Of a stretch of DNA of 64,000 nt, positions 1 to 9,000 are shown piece after piece. A program made the translations under genes and the position numbers. The notes under the pieces are model-generated. The model searched no databases. It was not told the origin of the DNA and saw only the letters and a program-made list of their open reading frames with translations. Source of the DNA: Embleya scabrispora. GTDB taxonomy: Bacteria > Actinomycetota > Actinomycetes > Streptomycetales > Streptomycetaceae. The stretch is taken from positions 4,319,501 to 4,383,500 of the forward strand of contig NZ_MWQN01000001.1 of assembly GCF_002024165.1 (NCBI RefSeq), in the 5' to 3' direction. Each line of letters begins with the position of its first letter. Positions within the stretch are counted from its first letter, which is position 1.

Positions 1-182
1 CGTCGGTGCGCGTCGCCGCGTGGATCGAAGAGCCGCAACCGGGCGCCCCCTTCGGCGCGAAGGGCCTCGGCGACGCCGCGGTCGTCCCGGTCCCGGCAGC
101 GCTGGCCGCAGCCGTCCGCGACGCAACGGGCCTGGAAATCCCCCGCCTCCCCATGCGCCCACGAGACGTGGTGGCGGACTGA
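1..182 (+). CDS. Xanthine dehydrogenase-family molybdopterin subunit, C-terminal end (partial)
   Basis: The window opens inside this gene; only the last 59 codons are visible, read in the frame starting at base 3. The fragment contains GAPFGAKGLGDAAVVP, which matches the conserved C-terminal loop of the large Moco-binding subunit of xanthine dehydrogenase / aldehyde oxidase enzymes (the GAKG-[LV]-G-[ED] segment close to the catalytic Glu region), and ends in a typical short tail. Family members hydroxylate purines or aldehydes at a molybdenum centre and work with FAD and 2Fe-2S subunits, which would lie upstream outside the window. The substrate cannot be told from this piece. Confidence 0.8.
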   Translation, partial: SVRVAAWIEEPQPGAPFGAKGLGDAAVVPVPAALAAAVRDATGLEIPRLPMRPRDVVAD

Positions 183-398
183 CACCACCCGGAGAAACCC
201 CCCACGAACAAACCCCGACCGCGCCTCCGGCCCGCATCGCGGTACACCCGGCGGCCCGCGCCTTCCCCCGTCGTGTCCGCTCCCGCATCGCCCGCCGCAC
301 GGGCGGTCGCACGCGTTCGCACGCCGGTCGGCGGGGTTGAGAAGGCGGGGCGATTGCATTGATAAGTAGGGCGATATGACAGGGCCTAGGCTGTCGCG

Positions 399-1808
399 GT
401 GACAGCCGTAGGGGAGTCGAAGTCCGCGCGCCGGGACGCCGCGAAGTCCGACGATCGGGAGCCCGGGGTACTGACCCGTCCCTATCGCCACCTCACGCTC
501 GGGATCGTGTCGGTCGTGCTGCTGATCGCCTTCGAGGCGATGGCCGTCGGAACCGCGATGCCGGTGGCGGTCAAGGAACTGCACGGCGTGCCGCTGTATG
601 CGCTGGCGTTCTCCGCCTTCTTCACCAGCAGCCTGCTCGCCATGGTGCTCTCCGGCGAGTGGTGCGACGCTCGTGGACCGCGACTGCCGCTGTTCGGGGG
701 GATCGGGACGTTCGCGGCCGGCCTCGTGCTGGCCGGTACCGCACAGTCGATGTGGCCGTTCGTCGTCGGCCGGGCCGTCCAGGGCCTCGGCGGCGGGCTC
801 GTGATCGTGTCGCTGTACGTGGTGGTCGGAAAGGCGTATCCGTCCACGCTGCGTCCGCGCGTGTTCTCGGCGTTCTCGGCGGCGTGGGTGCTGCCCTCGA
901 TCGTCGGGCCGCCGGTGTCCGGCCTGGTCACCGATCACCTCGGCTGGCGCTGGGTGTTCCTGGCCATCCCGGTGCTCGTCGTGTTGCCGATCGTGATGAT
1001 GCTGCCGCAACTCGAGCGGATGACGGGCGAGCGGGACCCGGACGCGCGGATGAACCGGCGTCGACTCGGCGCGGCGGGTGGTGCCTCGGTGGGCGCGGGC
1101 ATGCTGCAGTACGGCGGCCTGAACCTGGACGCGGTGGGCATACCGCTCGCGGTCGCCGGGTTCGCGCTGATGGCCGTGACGGTGCCCCGACTGCTGCCGC
1201 GGGGCACGTTGCGCGCGGGGCGCGGACTGCCGGCGGTGATCCTGTCCCGGGGCGTGCTCGCGGGCGCGTTCTTCGCGGTCGAGTCCTTCGTACCGCTCAT
1301 GCTGACCAGCGAACACGGCCTGTCCCCGACCCAGGCCGGCCTGACCCTGACGGTGGGCGCGCTGTCCTGGGCGATCGGATCGTGGTATCAGGGCCGCTCG
1401 CCGCGCGAACGCCGCCCCGGGCTGGTCCGGATCGGCTTCCTGCTCGTGGCGGTCGCGATCGGCGGGGCACTGCTCGCCCTGGTCCCGGGCATGTCGCCCT
1501 ACACGGTCACGGTGGGCTGGTTCTTCGGCGGCCTCGGCATGGGCCTGGCCGTCTCATCGGTGAGCGTCCTCACCCTCGACCTGTCCACCCCCGAGGAATC
1601 CGGCACCAACTCCTCGTCCCTCCAGGTTGCCGACACCCTGGGCAACATCGTTATGGTCGGCCTCGCCGGTGCCATCTTCGCCGCCCTCCACGAGGGCACC
1701 GGCAGGGACGCCGGTGTCTTCACCCTGATCTTCGCCATCATGCTCGTCACCGCCCTGCTGGGCGCCGTGCTGGCCCCGAGAGTTCGCCCGCCGCATCCCA
1801 AGTCCTGA
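399..1808 (+). CDS. MFS transporter, probable drug/metabolite exporter
   Basis: A 469-residue integral membrane protein of the major facilitator superfamily. After a hydrophilic N-terminus of about 30 residues the sequence alternates long hydrophobic segments and short charged loops consistent with 12 or more membrane helices. A motif A-like loop (GEWCDARGPRLPL) follows helix 2, and a basic central loop near residues 205-225 separates the two halves. A proton-driven efflux role is usual for this EmrB-like group; no substrate can be assigned. The GTG start is chosen because the next in-frame starts would cut into the N-terminal segment; no strong Shine-Dalgarno sequence precedes it. Confidence 0.85.
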   Translation: MTAVGESKSARRDAAKSDDREPGVLTRPYRHLTLGIVSVVLLIAFEAMAVGTAMPVAVKELHGVPLYALAFSAFFTSSLLAMVLSGEWCDARGPRLPLFGGIGTFAAGLVLAGTAQSMWPFVVGRAVQGLGGGLVIVSLYVVVGKAYPSTLRPRVFSAFSAAWVLPSIVGPPVSGLVTDHLGWRWVFLAIPVLVVLPIVMMLPQLERMTGERDPDARMNRRRLGAAGGASVGAGMLQYGGLNLDAVGIPLAVAGFALMAVTVPRLLPRGTLRAGRGLPAVILSRGVLAGAFFAVESFVPLMLTSEHGLSPTQAGLTLTVGALSWAIGSWYQGRSPRERRPGLVRIGFLLVAVAIGGALLALVPGMSPYTVTVGWFFGGLGMGLAVSSVSVLTLDLSTPEESGTNSSSLQVADTLGNIVMVGLAGAIFAALHEGTGRDAGVFTLIFAIMLVTALLGAVLAPRVRPPHPKS

Positions 1809-1829
1809 TCCGCCCCACCCGTGATCCGG

Positions 1830-1843
1830 GCCCGCTCGGGCCT
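1830..1843 (+). terminator. Short GC hairpin after the MFS gene
   Basis: GGCCCG-CT-CGGGCC gives a perfect six-base-pair stem about 20 bases after the MFS stop codon. There is no U tract, as is common for terminators in high-GC actinobacteria. The short stem and very small loop make this a weak call. Confidence 0.3.
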
Positions 1844-2308
1844 GGCACCGGATCGACGCGGTGACATCCCCATCCGCCGGCATGTTGCGGGTCGTAACGA
1901 GACCGTCGAGTTGATCGGGTTTCGCGTTGTCGAGCACGACGTGCCGATCGACCCGGACGTTCGAACGGTGGACGAACTCATGGGAGTCGAATCGGTGGCT
2001 CGTGCGATGAGCGTGTCGTCCGATTTTCGGTTGACCTTTACCCTCGCTCCGGACCATCTCGAGTGCTGCCGGGCCGAGTTCGCCGCCGTCGATCCGGGGG
2101 CTTCGTCGCGACGCTCCCGGAATGGGGCGGTGCGGTGTCGGCAACCCTGCCGGGATTGCGGGCGGGGGCTGCGCCGCGTACCCGGAACCGGCACGCTGGT
2201 CGGGCTCTCGGGCAACGGTGGGGTCGTGTTCCGGGGAAGTCGGCGGGGGGTCGGGTAGCCTGAACGCTTGCCCTCGATCGATCCTCAGCCTGGAGCAGAG
2301 CCGTCGCA
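1844..2308. other. Intergenic region without a confident gene
   Basis: About 465 bases between the MFS gene and the helicase. A plus-strand frame running from about 1821 to 2258 is open and has moderately high third-position GC in its middle (roughly 1905-2090), but its second half turns into Arg/Gly-rich out-of-frame-like sequence, it has no ribosome-binding site, and I recognise no family. It could be a decayed gene. No repeat of the families seen elsewhere in this window is present. Confidence 0.4.
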
Positions 2309-4090
2309 GTGAGTACCGCAGCCGCGTCCCATCTGTCCCCGGCCTTTCCGAACCGTGCCCCGTGGGGTACGGCGAACAAGCTGCGTGCTTGGCAGCAGGG
2401 GGCCCTTGATCGGTATTTGGAGCGGCAGCCTCGGGACTTTCTCGCGGTGGCCACGCCCGGTGCCGGGAAGACCACGTTCGCGTTGCGGATCGCCTCCGAG
2501 TTGCTCGATGCGCATGTGGTGCATCAGATCACCATCGTGGCGCCGACCGAGCATCTGAAGAAGCAGTGGGCCGAGGCCGCCGCGCGGATAGGGCTGCGGA
2601 TCGATCCGAATTATTCGAGTTCGTCGGGGCCGGTCTCGCGGGAGTATCACGGCATCGCGGTCACCTACGCGGGTGTCGGCGTGCATCCGATGTTGCATCG
2701 GCGTCGGGTGGAGAACCGCAAGACGCTGGTGATCCTGGACGAGATTCACCACGCGGGCGACAGCAAGTCGTGGGGCGAGGCGTGCATGGAGGCGTTCGAG
2801 CCGGCCACCAGGCGGCTCGCGTTGACCGGTACGCCGTTTCGGTCGGACATCAACCCGATTCCGTTCGTGGCGTACGAGGAGGGCAAGGACGGCATTCGGC
2901 GGTCGTCGGCCGACTACACCTATGGGTACGGCCACGCGCTTTCGGATGGCGTGGTGCGGCCGGTGATATTCCTGTCCTACTCCGGCGATCTGCGCTGGCG
3001 GACCAAGGCCGGGGACGAGATCGCGGCCTCGCTCGGCGAGCCGATGACCAAGGACGCGATCAGTCAGGCCTGGCGTACCGCGCTGGATCCGCAGGGGTCG
3101 TGGATGCCGCAGGTGTTGCGGGCCGCCGACAAGCGGCTGGGCGAGGTGCGCAAGGCCGTCCCGGACGCGGGTGGGCTGGTGATCGCCACCGACCACGAGT
3201 CGGCTCGGGCGTACGCGCGGATGATTCGGGAGATCACCGGTCAGGGCGCGACGCTGGTGCTCTCCGACGATGCCGGCGCCTCGAAGAAGATCGAGGACTT
3301 CTCCGCCTCCGAGGAGCGCTGGATGGTCGCGGTGCGGATGGTGTCCGAGGGGGTGGACGTGCCTCGGCTGTCGGTGGGTGTGTTCGCGACGACGATCTCG
3401 ACGCCGCTGTTCTTCGCCCAGGCCGTGGGGCGCTTCGTTCGGGCCCGCCGGCGTGGTGAGACCGCGTCGGTGTTCCTGCCCTCCGTGCCGACGCTGCTCC
3501 AGCATGCGAACGAGATGGAGATCGAGCGCGACCACGTGTTGGACCGCCCGAAGAAGGAGGGCGGGATGTACGACGAGGAGGACGCCCTCCTCGCCCAGGC
3601 CAATGCGCAGAAGGACGAGCCGGGACAGCAGGAGGAGTTCGCGTTCGAGGCCCTGGAGAGCGAGGCCCGGTTCGACCGGGTGTTGTTCGACGGCGCGGAG
3701 TTCGGCCTCCAGGCGCACGTGGGCAGCGAGGAGGAGCAGGAGTACCTGGGGCTGCCCGGGCTGCTCGAACCCGACCAGGTGCAGATGCTGCTGCAATCGC
3801 GGCAGGCCAAGCAGGTGGCCAAGAGCCGACGCCGGCCGGACCACGAGGCCGACCTGTCGGAGAAGCCGGCCGATCAGCGTCCGGTGGTGACGCATCGTCA
3901 GATGACCGCGATGCGCAAGGAACTCAACACGATGGTGGCCGCGTGGCACCACCGCACCGGGCAGACGCACGGGCAGATCCACAACGAGCTGCGGCGGGTG
4001 TGCGGCGGGCCGGCGGTGGCCCAGGCCTCGGCGGGGCAGTTGGAGGCGCGGATCGGGAAGATCCGGGAGTGGGCCACGTCGGGGCGGTGA
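2309..4090 (+). CDS. DEAD/DEAH-box superfamily 2 helicase
   Basis: A 593-residue SF2 helicase/ATPase of a type widespread in streptomycetes. Visible motifs in order: Walker A TPGAGKTT (residues 49-56), the DEAH-type Walker B ILDEIHH, the motif III-like LALTGTPFRSD, a RecA2 domain with SEGVDVPRLS, and motif VI QAVGRFVRARR carrying the arginine finger. The C-terminal third (about residues 400-593) is acidic and then basic and has no recognised domain. The protein should couple ATP hydrolysis to remodelling or translocation on nucleic acid; the actual substrate is unknown. A GTG start is used; upstream sequence has weak ribosome-binding potential (GGAG about 15 bases before). It is transcribed alone. 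Confidence 0.88.
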   Translation: MSTAAASHLSPAFPNRAPWGTANKLRAWQQGALDRYLERQPRDFLAVATPGAGKTTFALRIASELLDAHVVHQITIVAPTEHLKKQWAEAAARIGLRIDPNYSSSSGPVSREYHGIAVTYAGVGVHPMLHRRRVENRKTLVILDEIHHAGDSKSWGEACMEAFEPATRRLALTGTPFRSDINPIPFVAYEEGKDGIRRSSADYTYGYGHALSDGVVRPVIFLSYSGDLRWRTKAGDEIAASLGEPMTKDAISQAWRTALDPQGSWMPQVLRAADKRLGEVRKAVPDAGGLVIATDHESARAYARMIREITGQGATLVLSDDAGASKKIEDFSASEERWMVAVRMVSEGVDVPRLSVGVFATTISTPLFFAQAVGRFVRARRRGETASVFLPSVPTLLQHANEMEIERDHVLDRPKKEGGMYDEEDALLAQANAQKDEPGQQEEFAFEALESEARFDRVLFDGAEFGLQAHVGSEEEQEYLGLPGLLEPDQVQMLLQSRQAKQVAKSRRRPDHEADLSEKPADQRPVVTHRQMTAMRKELNTMVAAWHHRTGQTHGQIHNELRRVCGGPAVAQASAGQLEARIGKIREWATSGR

Positions 4091-4186
4091 GCTTGGGGTC
4101 GGGTGGCGTGTTGAGGGGGCGGTGAGCCCGGGGATGGGTGGCGCGCCGAGGGGGTTGGTGAGCCCGGGGCCTTGCGGTTGATGAGC

Positions 4187-4375
4187 TCAAGTCCGAGCCG
4201 TTGCCGTTGCCGTTGGTGAGCCCGAGCCCGAGTCCGATTCCTTGCCTGAGCCGGAGCCTCGGCCCGAGTCCGCGCCTTCGCCCGAGCCCGCGCCCGAGCC
4301 CGCGCCCGAACCGGAGTTTTCGCCCGAGCCCGAGCCCGTGCCGAGTCGGAGTCTTCGCTGAGCTGAGTCGAGCCT
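4187..4375. repeat. Low-complexity GAGCCC-rich tract
   Basis: A degenerate hexamer/dodecamer array built on GAGCCC and GAGCCCG runs through this segment after the helicase stop. Reading frames through it encode only Ser-Pro, Arg-Ala or Ser-Gly dipeptide runs, as expected for a simple repeat and not for a protein gene. The array probably arose by slippage; it could also fold on either strand. Confidence 0.6.
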
Positions 4376-4421
4376 GGTCGATAGGTGATCGATCCGGGCG
4401 CTGTCCTGCGATTCCGGGCCC

Positions 4422-4631
4422 ATGGCGGCGGTCGGAATTCTTTTGGTTTTGGTGATCCGACGGGTTCGGGGGCTGTGGGACGCACTGCGTCTGATCTCAG
4501 GGGTTGGGACGTGGTGTCCGTCTGGTGAGTACGGGGCTACCCGGATACCGCCTTGCGGGCAACGTGGCGAGGATCGCATGTTGTGGATTGGTTTATTTGT
4601 GGTTTGTGTCCTGATTCATCTGATATTTTAG
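4422..4631 (+). CDS. Possible small two-helix membrane protein in an AT-rich patch
   Basis: A doubtful 69-residue frame. It has two hydrophobic stretches, one at the very N-terminus (AAVGILLVLVI) and one at the C-terminus (MLWIGLFVVCVLIHLIF), separated by a polar linker with two cysteines. The C-terminal stretch could instead be its own 17-residue peptide starting at ATG 4578, preceded four bases upstream by GAGGA. The segment is far less GC-rich than its surroundings and uses rare codons including TTA, so it may be acquired DNA or a promoter-rich region and not a gene. No family is recognised. Confidence 0.22.
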   Translation: MAAVGILLVLVIRRVRGLWDALRLISGVGTWCPSGEYGATRIPPCGQRGEDRMLWIGLFVVCVLIHLIF

Positions 4632-4881
4632 CTGTCCGTATCTCGGATATCCGGTGCCAAAGCCTTCCCCTCTGGTTAGCGTGATCCTCTGACGCCTCGC
4701 ACAGGAGAAACCGTCCTGCGTGGGCGTGGGAATCCGTTCGGCCTGCCCGCCGAATGGTGACGAGTACGTGTCCTGGCCCCATGACCTGGCGCCGCACAGC
4801 CTCGCGAATGTGGCGTTCCGTTCGGGGATCGAACGCCGCCGCTGGACGTAAATGCAACGTCACGCGAAGGGAGGGGGGCCG

Positions 4882-5553
4882 GTGGTCGCCGAGACGTCAC
4901 AGACCCTGGACCGAGGACTCAAGGTTCTCGAACTGCTCGCCGATGCCTCGGACGGTTTGTCGGTGTACGACATCACCGCCGCGCTGGGCGTCAACCGCAC
5001 CGTCGTCTACCGCATTCTCGCCACCCTTGAGCAACACGGCCTGGTCCGCCGCGACGAGAGCGGACGTACGAAGCTCGGCCTCGGTGCGCTGCAACTGGCC
5101 CGTCGGGCCCACCCGCTGGTCCGCGACGCGGCGGTGCCGTGTCTGCGTCGGCTCGCCGAGGAGACCGGGGCCACCGCGCACCTGACCATCGTGGACGGCA
5201 TGGAGGCCCTCGTGGTCGCCGTGGCCGAACCCACCTGGACCGACTACCACGTGGCCTACCGGGTCGGCTCGCGGCACGCGCTGGACGCGGGCGCGGCGGG
5301 GTTGGCGATCCTGGCCGCGCGTCGGGTGATGGCCGGGCTGGACGGGCCCAGGTCCTATGTGTACGCCCCCGGCGACGGTCGGAACACGGTGCCGGGGATC
5401 GCCGCGGCGGTGCCGGATCTGGCGGCGGTGGAGTCGAGCGTCGGGATCGTCTCGCTCGGCAACCTGGACACCGAACGCCTGGGGCGTCGGGTGGCCGAGG
5501 CGGCGGCCGAACTGTCCAACGAACTGGGCGGCGTGCGGGTATCCGCGGCGTAG
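4882..5553 (+). CDS. IclR-family transcriptional regulator
   Basis: A 223-residue regulator: an N-terminal winged helix-turn-helix (about residues 3-65, with DITAALGVNRTVVYRILATLE as recognition region, here split as GVNRTVVYRIL) followed by the IclR ligand-binding domain (TAHLTIVDGMEALVVA and the later SVGIVSLGNL). The GTG at 4882 is preferred over the ATG at 4852 because a strong purine run GGGAGGGGGG ends a few bases before it and similar proteins begin at this VAETSQTLDRGL. No divergent partner gene is adjacent, so its target and effector, usually a small aromatic or organic acid in this family, are unknown. Confidence 0.85.
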   Translation: MVAETSQTLDRGLKVLELLADASDGLSVYDITAALGVNRTVVYRILATLEQHGLVRRDESGRTKLGLGALQLARRAHPLVRDAAVPCLRRLAEETGATAHLTIVDGMEALVVAVAEPTWTDYHVAYRVGSRHALDAGAAGLAILAARRVMAGLDGPRSYVYAPGDGRNTVPGIAAAVPDLAAVESSVGIVSLGNLDTERLGRRVAEAAAELSNELGGVRVSAA

Positions 5554-5658
5554 CTTCGGGGTCGGCGCGGCGCCGGCGCGGTACCTGTGGGCGGCCGCGG
5601 GGTCGGGGAGGCGAGTCCGGTACGGCGTGGGCAGTCGCGCCGTGTTTAATTGCCAAGC

Positions 5659-6429
5659 GTGGCCCGAACCAAGCTCACCCTGCCGGTGTCTCTGCTCCTT
5701 GTCGCGTGCCTTCTCGGCTTCGCGTTCCTGGTGCCGATGCCGTACGTCCTGATCACGCCGGGCTCGGTCGCCGACACGCTCGGGGACGATGGGGGACGGC
5801 CGGTGGTCGAGATCTCGGGGCCGGCCGCCGTGTACCCGACGACCGGGCACCTGTTGCTGACCACGATCCACGCGAGCGGTCGGAACGAGAAGCATCGCCT
5901 CGCATCGCTGCTTTCCGCGTGGTGGGACGAGGAGGAGTCGGTGGTGCCTCGGAAGTCGATCTACCCGGACGGCAAATCGGTCGAGCAGGTCGTCGAGACC
6001 AACGTCAAGGACATGGTCAAGTCGCAGGACAGTGCGACGGTCGCGGCACTTCGGTATCTGGGCAAGTCGCCGGAGGACGTCAAGGTCACGCTGCACCTGT
6101 CCGATGTCGGCGGGCCGAGTGCCGGGCTGTTCTTCGCGCTGGGCATCGTGGACAAGATGACCGAGGGGCAGCTGACCGGCGGGCGGACGATCGCCGGCAC
6201 GGGGGCGATCGACACGAGTGGCAAGGTCGGCGAGATCGGTGGGTTGCCGATGAAGCTGTTGGCGGCGAAGCGGGCGGGGGCGACGGTGTTCATCCTGCCG
6301 AAGGGCGAATGTGGCGAGGCGGGGAGGGTGGGGAGTTCGGGGCTGAAGCTGATCCCGGTGGAGACGCTCTCGGGGGCGGTCGATGCGTTGAACGCGCTCA
6401 ACACGGGGGGCAAGGTTCCGTCGTGCTGA
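5659..6429 (+). CDS. Membrane-anchored Lon-like (S16) serine protease
   Basis: A 256-residue protein with one N-terminal membrane helix (LPVSLLLVACLLGFAFLVP) and an extracytoplasmic Lon-type proteolytic domain. The catalytic dyad is visible: Ser in GGPSAGLFFALGI and Lys in GLPMKLLAAKRAGA. The TIAGTGAID and GKVGEIGG strands between them are typical of S16 domains. It resembles YlbL-like proteins but is shorter than those carrying an internal PDZ domain (about 340 residues), and no clear PDZ is seen between residues 30 and 120. GTG at 5659 places the basic ARTK before the helix; a TTG nine bases earlier is the alternative. It probably trims membrane or secreted proteins. Confidence 0.82.
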   Translation: MARTKLTLPVSLLLVACLLGFAFLVPMPYVLITPGSVADTLGDDGGRPVVEISGPAAVYPTTGHLLLTTIHASGRNEKHRLASLLSAWWDEEESVVPRKSIYPDGKSVEQVVETNVKDMVKSQDSATVAALRYLGKSPEDVKVTLHLSDVGGPSAGLFFALGIVDKMTEGQLTGGRTIAGTGAIDTSGKVGEIGGLPMKLLAAKRAGATVFILPKGECGEAGRVGSSGLKLIPVETLSGAVDALNALNTGGKVPSC

Positions 6430-6502
6430 CGCCTTTCGCCTCTAGCGCGGGCCGGGCCGGTTTGTCGTCTGGCTGACGTCGGGCGTTGGTTGGCTTTCTT
6501 GG

Positions 6503-6523
6503 CCTCAAGCGCCGGTCGGGCTG
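6503..6523 (+). repeat. Single copy of the CCTCAA(A/G)CGCCGG repeat
   Basis: CCTCAAGCGCCGG followed by TCGGGCTG: one copy, with one mismatch, of the 21-base repeat that is multiplied at 11.9-12.2 and 51.3-51.8 kb and single at 17.3 kb. It lies about 70 bases after the S16 protease stop, i.e. at the 3' end of a gene that faces a convergent neighbour, as all other copies do. Confidence 0.7.
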
Positions 6524-6599
6524 GGTGTGTTGTCTGGCTGGTGTTGGATGTCGGTCGGCTTTTCGGGGCTTGGGTGTATGTCCCCGAGGTTTGCGCTTT

Positions 6600-8000
6600 T
6601 GGTTGCGGGCCGGCCGGTGCGGGGTCTGTTCGAGTCGGTGGTGGCCGCTGTCGGCGTTTGGGGCCCGGGACGGTGGGTTCTCGGCGAGGCGGGTGCGTTG
6701 GTCGGCGAAAACCGTCGGCAGCGGGGGAGTGGGAGGGCGGTCGGGTCGGGTTCCCCGGGGTGCCTTCCCGAGGCGGTCGGGCGTTCGCGGCGCGCGTTGT
6801 GCGTTGTGCGTTGCGCTGCGAAGGCTGGTGCGGGGTTTGGCCGAATCGGGTGGTGGGCCGCCGCCGGCGTTCGGGGCTCCGAGATGAGGGTTCTAGGTGA
6901 GGCGGATGCGTTGGTCGGCGAAAACCGGCCGGCAACGAGGGCAGGGGGCGCTCGGGTTGAGTTCGCCGACGAGCGTTCCCGGGTCGGTCGGGCGTTTTCG
7001 GCGGGCATTGCGCCTTTGGCTCCGTGTGGTTGGTTCGGGGTTTGGCCGAGTCGGTGGTAGGCCGCCGCCGGCGTTCGGGGCTCCGAAAGTCGGGCTTTCG
7101 GCGAGGTGACCGCGTTGGTCGGCGTAGACCGGCCGGCAGCGGCGGGTGGGGAGACGGGTCGGGTCGAATCCTCCGGGGAGCCTTCGCGAGCGGGGCGGGT
7201 GCTTTCGGCGGGCGGTGGCATGTGGGTGACGAGGTTGGCGAACCCGGATCGCGTGGGGTGCTGTTGACTCGATGTGGGAGAAAACTGCAGGTCGGCGGGG
7301 TCCGTGGCGGTTTCGAGTGCCTCGGGATCCGGCTTCGGCTTTCAGTGGGCACTTTTCGGTCTCCTTGGCGGCCTCTGTGAGGTCGCAGCGCCCGACGCTG
7401 GGTCTCTGACCGAGCGATATCGGCCTTCAGAGTGGCGTTGCGAGGGTCGGAGCGCACGAAACCGGCACTCGACGCCCGACTTTCCGCCCCGATCACGTAA
7501 AACCGCAGGTCATCGAAGCTCGAAGCCCACAGCCACCCGCCGAGATCCGGTTTCGAATCCCAGCTTCTCTCCCGACGCCCCTGAATCGCCCCGATCCACT
7601 CGGGAAGGGCCTCCGGAGGACCCAAACCGAACCGAACCCCTTCCCATCCCGCCGCTGCCGGCCGGGTTTCGCCGATCGATGTGCGCGTTTCGTCGAAAGG
7701 GCGGGTCTTGGAGCCTCGAACGCCGGTGGCGGCCCATCACCGGCTCGGACCAGCCTCGGACCGGCCGGCCACAGCCCGAGGCGCAAGGTGGGCCGTAAGC
7801 GCCCGACCCTTTCGGGAAGGTCCTTCGGGGAACCCGACCGGGCCGCCCTCCCGCTCTTCCGCTGCCGGCCGGGTTTTGCCGACCGATGTGCGCGTCTCGT
7901 CGAAAGGGCGGGTCTTGGAGCCCCGGGCGCCGGTGGCGGCCCACCACCGACTCGGACCAGTCCCGGACCGGCGGGCCGCAGGCCGGGGTGTGGCCTGCGG
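6600..8000. repeat. Inverted repeat array 1 (forward copies, unique-order core, reverse copies)
   Basis: Three degenerate forward units start at about 6617, 6828 and 7033 (period 205-211). Each holds GTGCGGGG, GAGTCGGTGGTGG, a CCGCCGGCGTTCGGGGCTCC-like block, GCGTTGGTCGGCG and a TTCCCGAG block. They are followed by a core of about 290 bases (7270-7560), containing CACGAAACCGGCACTCGACG, and then by at least two units in the opposite orientation (about 7595-7990). The same arrangement with the same core recurs at 17.4-18.66 kb. The open frames crossing it are Arg/Gly/Ser-rich, appear in all phases and have no ribosome-binding sites, so I call no genes here. The array separates two convergent genes. 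Confidence 0.75.
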
Positions 8001-8190
8001 TGGGAAGTGCCCGGCCTCTTACATGGCAGGCGTCACGCCAGGCCGATTGCCGGGGTGGCATGGCCGGTGTTGGCCGGTGCCAGGGGGACGGCGCCGGTCG
8101 GCGACTCGTGTTGGATCCGGAGCGGGATCATCACCCGGTTCATCCTGATCCTGTGTGCGGTGTCCACAAGCTGTGGATCGACGTGGGCGG

Positions 8191-8274
8191 TCCGACGAAC
8201 GTGTTGCGCACGATCGGGAGCAGTGTGTACGGCACCAGCGCGCTCACGGTCGGTGCGATGCCGAGGCGAACGAC
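8191..8274 (-). pseudogene. Relic of an osmoprotectant-type ABC transporter permease
   Basis: On the minus strand 28 codons read VVRLGIAPTVSALVPYTLLP followed by IVRNTFVG. This resembles the conserved cytoplasmic-loop region of OpuCB/ProW-type glycine betaine permeases (ALYALLPIVRNTYTG type). The similarity stops abruptly on both sides, there is no start or full domain, and array 1 lies just beyond. It is best read as a decayed fragment, suggesting that a permease gene once occupied this junction. The rest of 8000-8529 shows nothing else apart from a TCCACA-AGC-TGTGGA inverted repeat at 8163-8177. Confidence 0.45.
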
Positions 8275-8529
8275 GGGAGGGTCGGGACGGGCGTGGGGGC
8301 ACCGATCGCCAGGCGCGGGGCGAGCGCGCTGCAGTGGCGACCTACACGCACCGCGCCGGAACACAGCAGCGGAGTGCATCCAGGTTTCGATCCGGAACTG
8401 CTTGCGGCGAATGGAGTCCCGGAAGCTTGAGGCGGCCATTCCGGCCTCGTGGTGCCGGCCGTCGGCGGTTAGCGCCGGCCGTTGCCCGGGCAGCGCGCGA
8501 TAGGCCGAGCGGGCTCGATCGTCATCCGC

Positions 8530-9000
8530 TCAGCCCTCCGTCACCGCGCACTCGACCAGCGGCAATACCCGATACGGCACCGGGTTCTCCATCGCGATCG
8601 TCGTGGAGGCGCGAACCACCGCGTCCAGCTCGACGATCCCCTCGATCACCTGCTGCAGATGCGCGTTGGAGCGGGCCACGATCCGGCACAGCAGGTCGCC
8701 CCGACCCGTGATCGTGTGCACCTCCAGTACCTGCGGCACACACTCCAGGTGTTTGCGCACGTCCCGCCCCTGCCCCTGGCGGATCTCCAGGGTCATGAAC
8801 GCGGTCACCGGGAAGCCGAGCGTGGCCGGGTCCACGTCCGGCCCGAAGCTCCTGATCACGCCGGCCTCGCGCAGTCGGTCCAGGCGCGCCTGGACCGTCC
8901 CGCGCGCCACGGCGAGCCGGCGCGAACACTCCACGACACCGATCCGCGGCGTCTCCACCAACAACCTGATCAGCGCGGCATCCAACCGGTCGATCTGCAC
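8530..9000 (-). CDS. Lrp/AsnC-family transcriptional regulator
   Basis: A 156-residue feast/famine regulator. Residues 1-60 form the AsnC-type helix-turn-helix (DRLDAALIRLLVETPRIGV, then ARGTVQARLDRLREAGVI), and the rest is the RAM ligand-binding domain (VLEVHTITGRGDLLCRIVA, ending in TTIAMENPVPYR). The GTG start is chosen for the GGGAGGG eight bases upstream; longer open frames run past it into the divergent oxidase gene. The start lies 79 bases from that oxidase, so the protein most likely controls both itself and the oxidase, responding to an amino or hydroxy acid. Confidence 0.88.
   Translation of the reverse strand: MQIDRLDAALIRLLVETPRIGVVECSRRLAVARGTVQARLDRLREAGVIRSFGPDVDPATLGFPVTAFMTLEIRQGQGRDVRKHLECVPQVLEVHTITGRGDLLCRIVARSNAHLQQVIEGIVELDAVVRASTTIAMENPVPYRVLPLVECAVTEG

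Noticed and set aside
6486-8148. Several overlapping open frames across repeat array 1, and similar ones at 16.5-19.1 kb
   Set aside because: They appear in many phases of a repeated sequence, have no ribosome-binding sites and show biased Arg/Gly/Ser composition. The homologous arrays do not keep one frame.
8163-8177. TCCACA-AGC-TGTGGA as paired DnaA boxes or an origin
   Set aside because: Only one inverted pair, flanks do not fit the full box, and no dnaA, dnaN or further boxes nearby.
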